Below, piece after piece: positions 1 through 6,668 of a DNA stretch of 34,799 nucleotides; position 1 is the stretch's first letter; the number at the start of each line of letters is the position of its first letter. The notes beneath the pieces were generated by a model. It saw only the letters and a program-made list of their open reading frames with translations. It made no database searches and had not been told where the DNA came from. The stretch covers positions 1 through 34,799 of the forward strand of contig CADCHN010000019.1 in the NCBI GenBank assembly GCA_902801295.1, given 5' to 3'. Made by a program: the position numbers and the translations under genes. This DNA is from Oscillospiraceae bacterium. GTDB lineage: Bacteria > Bacillota > Clostridia > Oscillospirales > Oscillospiraceae.

Positions 1-20
1 ACGCCGCTTTGGGCTACAAA

Positions 21-51
21 AGCCCAGTTCAGTACAAGACCGAACTGGGCT
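21..51 (+). terminator. hairpin, possible terminator or attenuator
   Basis: A 10-bp inverted repeat (AGCCCAGTTC at 21-30, GAACTGGGCT at 42-51) encloses an 11-base loop. It has only a weak T-rich tail further on. The gene it serves would lie left of the window, so its role is uncertain. Confidence 0.4.
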
Positions 52-96
52 TCCCTTAACTATTCTTTTTCCCTGTCTACTTTTCCTTGACACATG

Positions 97-126
97 CACC
101 GCTTCACAGGAAGCGGTGTCTTTTTT
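97..126 (+). terminator. intrinsic terminator
   Basis: An 8-bp stem (CACCGCTT at 97-104, AAGCGGTG at 111-118) is followed by TCTTTTTT. The T-run lies on the + strand, so it would end a transcript entering from the left of the window. It converges on the minus-strand phosphatidyltransferase gene. Confidence 0.7.
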
Positions 127-700
127 ATTCTTGCTCGGGCTTTTCGTCGGCCGCGCTGCGGATCTGACGCAGATTGCGGATGCCGTAGAGGATGCCGGAG
201 AGGACGATCATCCCCGCACAGAGCCAGATCAGCCCCAGGCTGAGCTCCGGCGGGATGTCCGCCCAGAGGACGTGCGCGATCAGCATCGCGTAGAGCAGCA
301 CCGTGGCGACTTTTCCGTGCCAGCCGGCGGAACGCACCTCGCCCGTGCTGTCGATGGCCGCCAGACCCGTGCCCACGCACACCATCTCCTTGACAACCAT
401 CAGCCCCAGCGGCAGCATCATCATCGGATAGCGGCTGGTCAGGCAGACCAGCATGGCCGCCTGCGTCAGCTTGTCGGCCAGGGGATCGAGCACTTTGCCG
501 AGGTTGCTGACCATGTTGAAATGCCGGGCAATCAGACCGTCCGCCACGTCCGAAAGCCCGCTGATGAGCAGGAGCAGCACGGTCATCCGGGGATCTTCGT
601 TGACCAGATACGCCCACACAAAACAGGGGATCAGCGCCAGACGCAGACAGGACAGCAGATTCGGTATGGTAAGGATTTTTCCTTCAAAGAGTTTCTTCAT
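125..700 (-). CDS. pgsA: CDP-alcohol phosphatidyltransferase (PgsA-like)
   Basis: This is an integral membrane enzyme of the CDP-alcohol phosphatidyltransferase family. The family transfers a phosphatidyl group from CDP-diacylglycerol to an alcohol, typically glycerol-3-phosphate on the way to phosphatidylglycerol. The full signature D-x2-D-G-x2-A-R-x8-G-x3-D-x3-D is present, with D51, D54, G55, A58, R59, G68, D72 and D76 (residues 51-76). About five to six hydrophobic segments surround it. The length of 191 aa is normal for PgsA. A GGAGGG motif lies 7 bases before the ATG at 700. A candidate extended -10 (TATGGTAAAAT on the minus strand) lies about 40-50 bases upstream. The gene stands alone. 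The family is certain; glycerol-3-phosphate rather than another alcohol as acceptor is inferred from length and motif. Confidence 0.88.
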   Translation of the reverse strand: MKKLFEGKILTIPNLLSCLRLALIPCFVWAYLVNEDPRMTVLLLLISGLSDVADGLIARHFNMVSNLGKVLDPLADKLTQAAMLVCLTSRYPMMMLPLGLMVVKEMVCVGTGLAAIDSTGEVRSAGWHGKVATVLLYAMLIAHVLWADIPPELSLGLIWLCAGMIVLSGILYGIRNLRQIRSAADEKPEQE

Positions 701-802
701 GCAATCGCCCTCCGCGGGTCATCCCGCATTACGGTCAAATATTTTACCATACCCCGGGAAAAAAGGAAAGAGGATCCGGACGATCTTGACAGATTGTTCA
801 TG

Positions 803-838
803 AAAAAAACGGCGCATCCTCTAAACAGGATGCGCCGT
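803..838 (-). terminator. intrinsic terminator of the GntR/ABC operon
   Basis: A 12-bp perfect stem (809-820 with 827-838) and a 6-base loop are followed on the minus strand by seven T residues (803-809). It lies just after the stop codon of the ABC permease gene. Confidence 0.85.
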
Positions 839-849
839 AAAGCTCGGGT

Positions 850-1704
850 TTATGCCAGATTCAGCTTCTTACTCAGGCTCAGGGCGGTGATCACATAGAG
901 CACCGCGCCCTGCAGCAGCTCGACGAGCATCGTGATGCCGATGCCGGAGTTTGCCGCGCGGACTGTGCCGGGAGCGGTCTGGATCATTGTCTCAAAGCTG
1001 TTGATGACGAGATCAATGCTGTCGCTGTTGCCCAGGCCGCCGAGCAGGGCGGAGGAGATGATCTGGAAGGCGATGCTGAGACCGATGAAGGCCAGAACGC
1101 TCCACAGACCCTTACGGGTGGCGGACATCTGCCCCAGGCCCATGGCGGCATAGAACTGCAGGCTGGTCGTCAGGCAACCGAGCACCACGGCGGCCAGCAT
1201 CTCCACCAGCAGCAGCACGAGACTGCTGTTGGTGACGCCCATATCGCGCAGCATGTCAAGCGCCTCGCCGAGGCCGATGAACATGACGTTCAGGTCGTCG
1301 CCGGAGAGGTTGACGAGATTGGCGACCGTCAGGAACATCAGCAGGCCGGTCAGCAGGCCGGTCAGCAGGAACCAGACCGTGGAGACGATCAGCTTCGACC
1401 AGATCAGCTCGTGGGTGTTCGCCGGCAGGGTGAACATCAGATAGCCCTCGTCCTGGAGGAGATTGCGGTAAAAGCGGCTGATCATCAGCACCAGGGTCAT
1501 GATCCAGGCCACGGTGATGCCGACAAAGAAGGCGATGACGAACAGAACCAGAAGGATGCGAAGAACCGTCCCGTCACCGAAACCGGATTCCAGCAGACGG
1601 ATGGAGAGATTGGCCAGCAGGCCCAGCAGCGCCAGCACGCCCAGCGTGGGCAGCATGCGGCGGCCGGTGGCGCGGAATTCATGCTTGATCAGATGGCCTA
1701 GCAT
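850..1704 (-). CDS. ABC transporter permease, multi-TM
   Basis: A 284-residue membrane protein with about six hydrophobic helices. The first is near residues 17-36, followed by one at about 49-76 and others at about 105-130, 160-190, 195-220 and 250-275. It starts with MLGHLIKHEFRATGRRM, a cytoplasmic lead typical of ABC-2-like permeases. It carries no enzymatic motif. Its start codon overlaps the end of the ATPase gene by 7 bases, so the two are translationally coupled and form one exporter. The substrate cannot be read from the sequence. Related GntR(YtrA-type)-ABC operons in Firmicutes respond to cell-envelope stress or cell-wall antibiotics, which is the best guess for function. Confidence 0.8.
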   Translation of the reverse strand: MLGHLIKHEFRATGRRMLPTLGVLALLGLLANLSIRLLESGFGDGTVLRILLVLFVIAFFVGITVAWIMTLVLMISRFYRNLLQDEGYLMFTLPANTHELIWSKLIVSTVWFLLTGLLTGLLMFLTVANLVNLSGDDLNVMFIGLGEALDMLRDMGVTNSSLVLLLVEMLAAVVLGCLTTSLQFYAAMGLGQMSATRKGLWSVLAFIGLSIAFQIISSALLGGLGNSDSIDLVINSFETMIQTAPGTVRAANSGIGITMLVELLQGAVLYVITALSLSKKLNLA

Positions 1705-2396
1705 TTGAACACCTCCCGGAAGTAAGCGTCCACACTCTTGCCCTGCTGCTCGCGGATCTCATCCACGGCGCTCTGGAGGACAATGTGTCCGCTGTTGATG
1801 AAGATCACCTCGTCAAGCACCGCCTCCACGTCCGCGATCAGGTGGGTGGAGATGATAACGGCGGCCGAGGGATTGTAGTTGCGGATGATGGTATCGAGAA
1901 TGAAGTCGCGGGTGGCGGGATCGACGCCGCCGATCGGCTCGTCGAGCAGATAGAGCCCGGCATTGCGGCTCATGACGAGGATCAGCTGCACCTTTTCCTT
2001 CGTACCCTTGGACATCTGGCCCAGGCGCATCCGCTCGTCGATGGAAAGCCTGCCCAGCATCTCCGTGGCTTTTTCACGCTGGAAGTCCGCGTAGAAATCA
2101 TCGAAAAAGTCCAACATCTGCCGCACGCTCATCCATTCCGGCAGATAGGTCCGGTCCGGCAGATAGGAGACGATGGCCTTGGTATCCGCCCCGGGCTTCT
2201 GCCCGGCGATCAGCAGCTCCCCGCCCGTCGGCGTCAGCAGGCCGTTGGCCAGCTTGATCAGCGTCGTTTTGCCGCTGCCGTTCGGCCCCAGCAGGCCGAC
2301 CACACGCCCCGGCTCGATGCTCAGGTTCACACCGTCCAGAGCCTTTACGCCGCCAAAGCTCTTGCTCAGCTCGCGGCATTCAAGAATCGCGCTCAT
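1698..2396 (-). CDS. ABC transporter ATP-binding protein
   Basis: A 232-residue ATPase subunit that powers the adjacent permease at the cytoplasmic face. Visible motifs are Walker A GPNGSGKT (residues 37-44), a signature-like stretch MSKGTKEK (128-135) in place of the usual LSGGQ, and Walker B LYLLDEP (148-154). A GGVDP D-loop follows, and the switch histidine is in STHLIADVE. The degenerate signature with SKG is typical of the YtrB/EcsA-like exporter group. The gene overlaps the GntR gene by 4 bases (ATGA) and the permease by 7 bases, so all three are co-transcribed. The substrate is unknown. Confidence 0.9.
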   Translation of the reverse strand: MSAILECRELSKSFGGVKALDGVNLSIEPGRVVGLLGPNGSGKTTLIKLANGLLTPTGGELLIAGQKPGADTKAIVSYLPDRTYLPEWMSVRQMLDFFDDFYADFQREKATEMLGRLSIDERMRLGQMSKGTKEKVQLILVMSRNAGLYLLDEPIGGVDPATRDFILDTIIRNYNPSAAVIISTHLIADVEAVLDEVIFINSGHIVLQSAVDEIREQQGKSVDAYFREVFKC

Positions 2397-2761
2397 GATT
2401 CTTCCTCCTTTTCCTCCCGCAGCAGGGCGATGATGTCCTGCCGCCGATAGCCCAGCAGCGTCATCGCCGCCAGAAATTCCTTGATCTGGCTCTCGCCGAG
2501 AGCCTGCTTGCAGCGGGCAATCGCCGCTGTGTCCTCCGTGACGAAGCGTCCGCTGGTGCGCTGCGTGTAGATCAGGCCGGCGCGCTCGAGCTCCTGCAGG
2601 GCGCGCTGCACCGTGTTGGGGTTGACCCCCAGCTCGGCGGCCAGATCCCGCACCGAGGGCAGACGGGCGCCGGGCGGCATCGCCCCGGAGGCGATGTCCT
2701 GCTCCATCTGCCCGACCAGCTGCGTGTAGATCGGCAGGTCGCTCCGGAAATTCCGATTCAT
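2393..2761 (-). CDS. GntR family regulator, short YtrA type
   Basis: A 122-residue DNA-binding protein. An N-terminal winged helix-turn-helix covers about residues 10-76, with PSVRDLAAELGVNPNTVQRALQ as its recognition region. Only about 45 residues follow, so the usual ligand-binding C-terminal domain of large GntR proteins is missing; this is the hallmark of the YtrA subfamily. I chose the ATG at 2761 because GGAGGTGA sits just upstream; an upstream in-frame TTG at 2785 would lack this. It is the first gene of a three-gene operon with the ABC exporter. Such regulators normally repress their own operon, and a candidate operator lies at 2785-2822. The inducer is unknown. Confidence 0.88.
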   Translation of the reverse strand: MNRNFRSDLPIYTQLVGQMEQDIASGAMPPGARLPSVRDLAAELGVNPNTVQRALQELERAGLIYTQRTSGRFVTEDTAAIARCKQALGESQIKEFLAAMTLLGYRRQDIIALLREEKEEES

Positions 2762-2784
2762 CGTCGGCTCACCTCCATGTGTCA

Positions 2785-2822
2785 ATGTGTTAATGTATTA
2801 AGCGATTAGAACAATAACACAT
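2785..2822 (-). promoter_or_regulatory. inverted repeat, candidate GntR operator
   Basis: ATGTGTTA at 2785-2792 and TAACACAT at 2815-2822 form a perfect 8-bp inverted repeat with a 22-base AT-rich spacer. It lies 24-61 bases upstream of the regulator's start codon. Position and symmetry fit an autoregulatory site for the YtrA-type protein. Binding is inference. Confidence 0.55.
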
Positions 2823-2885
2823 GGGGCGCCGTCTGTCAAGGGGGTTGATCAAATTTTTGTGAAAAAGTTAGTCTCCGTCCAAGAC

Positions 2886-2914
2886 TTGTACCGCGGGGGA
2901 AATGGTGCTACAAT
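2886..2914 (+). promoter_or_regulatory. sigma-A-type promoter for the YitT gene
   Basis: TTGTAC (2886-2891), a 17-base spacer and TACAAT (2909-2914), ending 31 bases before the ATG at 2946. Confidence 0.7.
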
Positions 2915-2945
2915 ATCATCAGAAGACGAATAGGGAGGCGTCGGT

Positions 2946-3842
2946 ATGGAAAAGCTGACAGAGAGCATGAAAAAAACGCTGCCCTCGCTGCTGATGGTGA
3001 CGGTGGGCGCCATTGCCGCGGCCTTTGCGGTGGCGGTGTTCCTGGTGCCGGTCACGATCCTTGACGGCGGCGTGGTGGGCGTGAGCATCATCATCAGCAC
3101 GCTGACAAAGCTGCCGCTGAGCGTACTGACCTTTGTGCTGAACGTGCCCTTCCTTCTGCTGGGCCTCAAATCGCTGGGCAAGCGCTTTTTGGCGACCGGC
3201 GTGTATTCGATGGCGCTGTTCTCGGCGATGCTGCGCATTTTCGAAACCTTTGACCAGGCGACCGAAATCCCGATCCTTGCCTGCGTGTTCGGCGGCGTGC
3301 TGCTGGGTTTCGGCGTGGGTCTTGTGCTGCGCGGCGGCGGCTGCCTCGACGGTACCGAGATCGTCGCGCTGATTATCAGCCGCAAGACGCGCCTGTCCGT
3401 CGGGCAGGTGGTGTTCGGCTTCAACATCATCATCTACGGCACGGCGGGTCTGCTCTTCGGCTGGGACCGCGCGATGTATTCGCTGATGACCTACTTCCTG
3501 TCCTTCAAGATCATCGACATGGTGGAGCAGGGACTGGAGCAGGCCAAGTCCGTCATGATCATCACCGACGACGGCAAGGCCATGGCCGACGCGATCTACC
3601 AGCGCCTCGGCCGCACCTGCACGATGATGGAGGGCGCTGGGCGCATCTCCGGCGCCAAGAGCGTGCTCTACTGCGTGGTGACGCGCGTGGAGCTGTCCAC
3701 GATGCGCCGCATCGTCAGCGAAGCGGACGGCTCGGCCTTCGTCACAATCAGCGATGTGTCGGAAATCGTCGGCAATCACATCAAGCGTCAGCCGCCGGCG
3801 GCACCGAAAAAAGATGCGCCCGCGGAGATAAAAAAAGGATAA
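2946..3842 (+). CDS. YitT family membrane protein (DUF161/DUF2179)
   Basis: A 298-residue protein with about five transmembrane helices in its first 190 residues (for example 13-35, 38-60, 66-85, 100-125 and 160-180). A soluble C-terminal domain of the DUF2179 type follows at about 200-280. Conserved YitT features are visible: the LDGGVVGVSIIIS segment near residue 40 and GGCLDGTEIVALIISRKT near residue 130. The last 20 residues are a Pro/Ala/Lys-rich tail. The family's biochemical role is not settled; members are common in Firmicutes and are often given as putative transporters. The start has GGGAGG 8 bases upstream. It is a single-gene unit with its own promoter. Confidence 0.85.
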   Translation: MEKLTESMKKTLPSLLMVTVGAIAAAFAVAVFLVPVTILDGGVVGVSIIISTLTKLPLSVLTFVLNVPFLLLGLKSLGKRFLATGVYSMALFSAMLRIFETFDQATEIPILACVFGGVLLGFGVGLVLRGGGCLDGTEIVALIISRKTRLSVGQVVFGFNIIIYGTAGLLFGWDRAMYSLMTYFLSFKIIDMVEQGLEQAKSVMIITDDGKAMADAIYQRLGRTCTMMEGAGRISGAKSVLYCVVTRVELSTMRRIVSEADGSAFVTISDVSEIVGNHIKRQPPAAPKKDAPAEIKKG

Positions 3843-3849
3843 AAAGTGG

Positions 3850-3879
3850 TTGACAAGCTGCCGGAGGGTATGGTATTAT
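3850..3879 (+). promoter_or_regulatory. promoter of the tRNA cluster
   Basis: TTGACA (3850-3855), an 18-base spacer and TATTAT (3874-3879), 20 bases before the first tRNA. It starts only a few bases after the yitT-family stop codon. Confidence 0.75.
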
Positions 3880-3899
3880 CGTTGGGCTGAACAGCCCGT

Positions 3900-3973
3900 G
3901 CGGGTGTAGTTCAATGGTAGAACACCAGCCTTCCAAGCTGGATACGTGGGTTCGATTCCCATCACCCGCTCCA
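3900..3973 (+). tRNA. tRNA-Gly (anticodon TCC)
   Basis: A complete 74-base cloverleaf with CCA encoded. Acceptor GCGGGTG pairs with CACCCGC, the anticodon stem is CCAGC/GCTGG with loop CTTCCAA, and the T-loop is TTCGATT. It reads GGA codons. Confidence 0.97.
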
Positions 3974-4013
3974 GTCTTCGGAGGCGCCCGTTGAGCCTTG
4001 GTCAGCTTCTTAT

Positions 4014-4090
4014 GCGCCAATAGCTCAGCAGGATAGAGCAACTGCCTTCTAAGCAGTAGGTCGGGGGTTCGAATCCCTCTTGGCGTGCCA
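4014..4090 (+). tRNA. tRNA-Arg (anticodon TCT)
   Basis: A complete 77-base cloverleaf with encoded CCA. The anticodon stem is ACTGC/GCAGT with loop CTTCTAA, and the T-arm is GGGGGTTCGAATCCCTC. It reads AGA, a rare codon in this GC-rich genome. Confidence 0.97.
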
Positions 4091-4099
4091 TCGTCCTCC

Positions 4100-4129
4100 G
4101 CAAAATCAAAGCGTTGCCTTTGATTTTGC
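4100..4129 (+). other. 12-bp hairpin between tRNA genes
   Basis: GCAAAATCAAAG (4100-4111) pairs with CTTTGATTTTGC (4118-4129) around a 6-base loop. There is no T-run, so it is more likely a processing or spacer structure than a terminator. Confidence 0.55.
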
Positions 4130-4159
4130 ATTTCGGGGGAACAAGGAAAAATCATACTC

Positions 4160-4236
4160 GGTGGGATTAGCTCAGTTGGTAGAGCACCGGATTGTGGTTC
4201 CGGGTGTCGTGGGTTCGAGCCCCATATCCCACCCCA
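4160..4236 (+). tRNA. tRNA-His (anticodon GTG)
   Basis: A complete cloverleaf with encoded CCA. The anticodon loop is TTGTGGT on the stem CCGGA/TCCGG. G-1 (4160) is present and pairs with discriminator C73 (4233), the identity feature of tRNA-His. Confidence 0.97.
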
Positions 4237-4240
4237 CAGT

Positions 4241-4272
4241 GCGAAAAGGCCGGCAGCGCCGGCCTTTTTCGC
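4241..4272 (+). terminator. terminator between tRNA-His and tRNA-Gln
   Basis: A GC-rich stem (AAGGCCGGC with GCCGGCCTT, loop AGC) sits in a longer GCGAAAA/TTTTCGC palindrome and ends in TTTTT. It splits the cluster into Gly-Arg-His and Gln transcripts unless there is readthrough. Confidence 0.75.
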
Positions 4273-4283
4273 AAAATGTATTC

Positions 4284-4357
4284 TGGGATGTAGTGTAATG
4301 GTAACACACCGGACTTTGACTCCGATATAGTGGGTTCGAGTCCCGCCATCCCAGCCA
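4284..4357 (+). tRNA. tRNA-Gln (anticodon TTG)
   Basis: A complete 74-base cloverleaf with encoded CCA. Acceptor TGGGATG pairs with CATCCCA, the anticodon loop is CTTTGAC, and the T-arm is TGGGTTCGAGTCCCG. It reads CAA codons. Confidence 0.96.
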
Positions 4358-4360
4358 AAA

Positions 4361-4392
4361 CGCCCCAGTAGCTCAGGAGGTACTGGAGCACC
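4361..4392 (+). pseudogene. truncated tRNA-like fragment (5' part only)
   Basis: Four bases after tRNA-Gln the sequence reads like the 5' part of another tRNA: an acceptor-like CGCCCCA, then TAGCTCAG and a D-arm closing with GAGCA. It stops abruptly at a long inverted repeat. No anticodon or T-arm follows, so it cannot be functional. It looks like the remains of a tRNA gene broken by an insertion or recombination. Confidence 0.6.
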
Positions 4393-4434
4393 AAATAACA
4401 GAGCCACCCTGTCGGGGTGGCTCTGTTATTTGGT
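4391..4434 (+). repeat. long perfect-arm hairpin after the truncated tRNA
   Basis: An inverted repeat of about 20 bp (arms begin ACCAAATAACAGAGCC and end in the reverse complement) encloses a short TGTCG loop. No T-run follows. Its CCACCC/GGGTGG core resembles the terminator after tRNA-Gln-CTG at 12033-12067, although the flanks differ. Confidence 0.7.
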
Positions 4435-4823
4435 ATTCAAAAGAAGGGGACTCGAAGGGAGCGGCGTTAGAAAACGTGCCGGTGGCACGTTTTCCCCGCG
4501 ACCTGCCCGCCCGCGGGCGGGCGAGTCCCCGCTTACAGCAGCAAAGAAAAACCTTGAAAGCTAAGTACTTTCAAGTTTTTTTGCTTTTGTCAGGTTGTAT
4601 CAAGTCATGGCAAGTAGACCCAAATTTAGGGGTTAAAAATGGGTCTAATCAGTCCTCAGGGTCTAAAAATGGGTCTATAAAAATAGCCTCCCAGCGGCAC
4701 CGATCAGGTGAGCCGGGAGGCCTGTTTTTCGCATGTCCGGCGGACTTGTAGGGCGCAGGCGGGCGAGTTCCGCTGGGTGTCCAACAGGCAACGATCTCCG
4801 CAGAGCGGGAGATTCGCCGCTGC
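4393..4823. other. gene-free stretch of hairpins and short repeats
   Basis: I see no credible gene here. After the two structured elements listed separately comes a hairpin with a T7 tail at about 4551-4584 (CTTGAAAG with CTTTCAAG). Two 14-base direct repeats, TAAAAATGGGTCTA, lie at 4634-4647 and 4664-4677, spaced 30 bases apart. A second hairpin with a TTTTT tail lies at about 4685-4731 (GCCTCCC with GGGAGGC). Short open frames across it are by-products of the repeats. Confidence 0.6.
4446..4530 (+). repeat. 85-base structured repeat, copy 1
   Basis: The outer arms GGGGACTCG (4446-4454) and CGAGTCCCC (4522-4530) are perfectly complementary. Inside are an 11-bp stem, GAAAACGTGCC (4470-4480) with GGCACGTTTTC (4484-4494), on a 3-base loop, and an 18-base GC palindrome (4505-4522). 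A second copy lies at 11936-12021 on the minus strand with the same core and compensatory changes in the outer stem. Both copies lie downstream of a tRNA and a hairpin, in the same orientation relative to it. Function unknown; an RNA or mobile-repeat nature is inferred. Confidence 0.75.
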
Positions 4824-5069
4824 TCAATTCCAGTGCTTTTTGATCGGCAGCCACCAGGTGAAGCCGAAGGAAAGGCACTGCGCGATGCCCTCGGCGCGGG
4901 AAAGCCCCGCTTCCTCGGCAAGCTTCCGGCCCACCAGGAAATATTCGGCGGCGTGCGTGACAAACAGCGCCAGCAGCGGCCACGGCTTCTTCTTCGCGGC
5001 CAGACCGGCGAACAGAGCGTACAGAACGACACAAATCGGCTTTCCGAAAGCCAGGGTCAGTTGATCCAT
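4824..5069 (-). CDS. small membrane protein, unknown function
   Basis: An 81-residue protein with two or three hydrophobic stretches (about residues 8-24, 28-45 and 63-76). It has basic patches (AAKKKPW near residue 25, a KKHWN end) and a conserved-looking aromatic C-terminus, FGFTWWLPIKKHWN. I do not recognise a named family; it resembles short DUF-type membrane proteins of Clostridia. I chose the ATG at 5069 because GGAGG lies 8 bases upstream; the longer frame to 5123 has no ribosome binding site and an unconvincing N-terminus. A minus-strand extended -10 (GGTATGAT) is visible near 5123. Confidence 0.65.
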   Translation of the reverse strand: MDQLTLAFGKPICVVLYALFAGLAAKKKPWPLLALFVTHAAEYFLVGRKLAEEAGLSRAEGIAQCLSFGFTWWLPIKKHWN

Positions 5070-5186
5070 AGGGGAGGCCTCCGCTTCTTGTATTTTGGGG
5101 CAGATCACTGCCCTTCCTATCATACCACAGGAACGGGGTGCTGGCGATACTATTTTTGCGACCTCCGTGCCGCGGGCCGATACCGC

Positions 5187-5215
5187 TTGCGGGTCGGCGG
5201 CTTTTATGCTAAGAT
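5187..5215 (+). promoter_or_regulatory. sigma-A-type promoter
   Basis: TTGCGG (5187-5192), a 17-base spacer and TAAGAT (5210-5215), 19 bases upstream of the ATG at 5234. Confidence 0.6.
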
Positions 5216-5233
5216 GACGGCGGAGGGATGCAT

Positions 5234-5686
5234 ATGGACACGACGATTATCGTCATCATTGCCGCCGCCGGCGCTTTGATGGCCTTTTGGGCCGTGATGA
5301 AGCCGATCATGGACGACAATAAAATCCGCAATAAGGTGCTCAATTTCAGCGAGGGAATGAAAAATTACTACTTTCTGCTGGAGGGCAGCGAAGAGGAACT
5401 CACCGCGGCGCTGGCCGGTCAGCCGGAGCAGAAGGTGCTGGATTACAGCTTTCAGCCCGAAAGCGGGACCATCCGCTTCCGTCGCGAGAGTGTGGAGGCG
5501 GATTACCGCCTGAGCTTCTACACGTCTGAGGGGAAGAGCTATCTGCGCGCCGCGCGCGTGGCCGAGGAGCGCGAAAAGGGGAATATCCCCTACCTGGTCA
5601 ACGCCTTCTTTATCAAAAATTTCCGCGCCAAGCCGATCGATTTCCGAAAGTTCGAGGCGCTTTTTCCGGAGGAGAGAGAAAACTGA
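5234..5686 (+). CDS. membrane-anchored protein of unknown function
   Basis: A 150-residue protein. One N-terminal transmembrane helix (about residues 3-22, TTIIVIIAAAGALMAFWAV) is followed by a charged soluble domain of about 125 residues. The first Met pair is separated by one codon. I prefer the second ATG at 5234 because GGAGG ends 7 bases before it, whereas it is only 2 bases from the ATG at 5228. No family motif is recognisable. The soluble part has alternating strand-like segments (GTIRFRRES, YRLSFYTSEGKSYLRAARV). It has its own promoter and terminator. The likely site is the cytoplasmic membrane; the job is unknown. Confidence 0.7.
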   Translation: MDTTIIVIIAAAGALMAFWAVMKPIMDDNKIRNKVLNFSEGMKNYYFLLEGSEEELTAALAGQPEQKVLDYSFQPESGTIRFRRESVEADYRLSFYTSEGKSYLRAARVAEEREKGNIPYLVNAFFIKNFRAKPIDFRKFEALFPEEREN

Positions 5687-5703
5687 TTCGCGTTGACTGC
5701 AAA

Positions 5704-5740
5704 ACCGCCCTGCCGACACAAGGCAGGGCGGTATTTTTAC
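5704..5740 (+). terminator. bidirectional terminator
   Basis: CCGCCCTGCC pairs with GGCAGGGCGG around a 7-base loop. TATTTTT follows on the + strand and TTTT on the minus strand. It lies between the converging 5234 gene and the EamA transporter gene. Confidence 0.8.
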
Positions 5741-6594
5741 AGATTCAGCAGCACCAGGGCTGCAAGGATAAACAGCAGACCGATGCGCTGCATCTTGCCC
5801 GGCTTCTCGCGAAAGAGAAGGGCCGAGAGCAGCGTCACCAGCACGATGGTGCCTGCGCTGAAAACGGGATAAACCAGAAATGCCGGGAGCTTCTCGAGCG
5901 CGCGTAGCAGCAGATACGAGGAAAAGTAGTTCGGCACACCGACGGCGACGCCCGCGGCAAGCTCACGCGGTAGGATGTGCCTGCCGCTGCGGCGGCGCTC
6001 CCATACGGCGAGCAGCGCGGTGAAAATCGCGGCCGTCAGGAACAGCCAGAAGAAATACAGCCCATCCTCCGCGCGGTCGCCGAGCTGCTCGAACACCTTG
6101 GCCATCGCGTCGGCGCTGCCGCCGGCGAGCAGCGTCAGCAACAGCAGGGGGAAGGAGCGTGCGCCGCCCTCGTTGTCCGAGTCACCGGAGCGGTCGGCGT
6201 GGATCAGCAGCAGAGCCGGGATCACCAGGAGGACGCCGAGAATGCGAACAAGGCCGGGGCGTTCGCCGAAGCAGACGAGGCTCAGGATAAGCGACACCAG
6301 CAGACCCAGCTTGGCAAAGGCCGCTGAGAGCGAGGCGCCGTTGAGCCGTACGCTGCTCTGCATCGTGACAAGACCCGCCACGAACAGCAGCCCGCCCACC
6401 GCACCGCAGACAAGCGTCACGGGACGGCCGGAGAGAATCAGCGAGCGATCCGGCATCAGCAGAAGGGCGATGAGGATGCAGGTGAGGTAGTTTCCGAGCA
6501 GCAGACCGTAGCGATTGCCCTGCGGCTCCCGAAAGAGCTTGAGCACCAGGGCCATTGACGCGCTGCTGAGCATGGCAAGGAGAAGGATAAGCAT
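5737..6594 (-). CDS. EamA/DMT family transporter
   Basis: A 285-residue membrane protein with about ten hydrophobic helices in two repeated halves, as in the drug/metabolite transporter superfamily. Each half contains a typical EamA pattern (a REPQGNRYGLLLGNYL region after helix 1, and the end AGTIVLVTLLSALLFREKPGKMQRIGLLFILAALVLL). The FREKP motif before the last helix is a family marker. I set the start at the ATG at 6594, with GGAGG 7 bases upstream; an upstream extension to 6699 would cross the ridA terminator. The substrate is unknown. It lies downstream of the ridA terminator, so expression may depend on readthrough or a nearby promoter that I cannot identify. Confidence 0.85.
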   Translation of the reverse strand: MLILLLAMLSSASMALVLKLFREPQGNRYGLLLGNYLTCILIALLLMPDRSLILSGRPVTLVCGAVGGLLFVAGLVTMQSSVRLNGASLSAAFAKLGLLVSLILSLVCFGERPGLVRILGVLLVIPALLLIHADRSGDSDNEGGARSFPLLLLTLLAGGSADAMAKVFEQLGDRAEDGLYFFWLFLTAAIFTALLAVWERRRSGRHILPRELAAGVAVGVPNYFSSYLLLRALEKLPAFLVYPVFSAGTIVLVTLLSALLFREKPGKMQRIGLLFILAALVLLNL

Positions 6595-6624
6595 ACAGAG
6601 ACCTCCGGAACATGCAGGGAGTTC

Positions 6625-6656
6625 AAAAAAGCACCGCTGAAAGCGGTGCTTTTTTG
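6625..6656 (-). terminator. terminator after ridA
   Basis: AAAAAAGCACCGCT pairs with AGCGGTGCTTTTTT around a GAA loop. The symmetric T-runs allow it to work on both strands. Confidence 0.85.
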
Positions 6657-6668
6657 ACGTTGGAAGGA

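Noticed and set aside
4100..4129. possible terminator between tRNA-Arg and tRNA-His
   Set aside because: It forms a good stem but has no T-run, so I list it as a hairpin only.
3781..4407. 208-residue frame opposite the tRNA cluster
   Set aside because: It is an antisense translation of tRNA genes; segments such as GDGNRTH and GTRTH are well-known tRNA artefacts.
4476..4751. 91-residue open frame starting in the structured repeat
   Set aside because: The frame begins inside the repeat, runs through a terminator and direct repeats, and has no ribosome binding site. The peptide start PVARFPRDL is a repeat by-product, also seen at copy 2.
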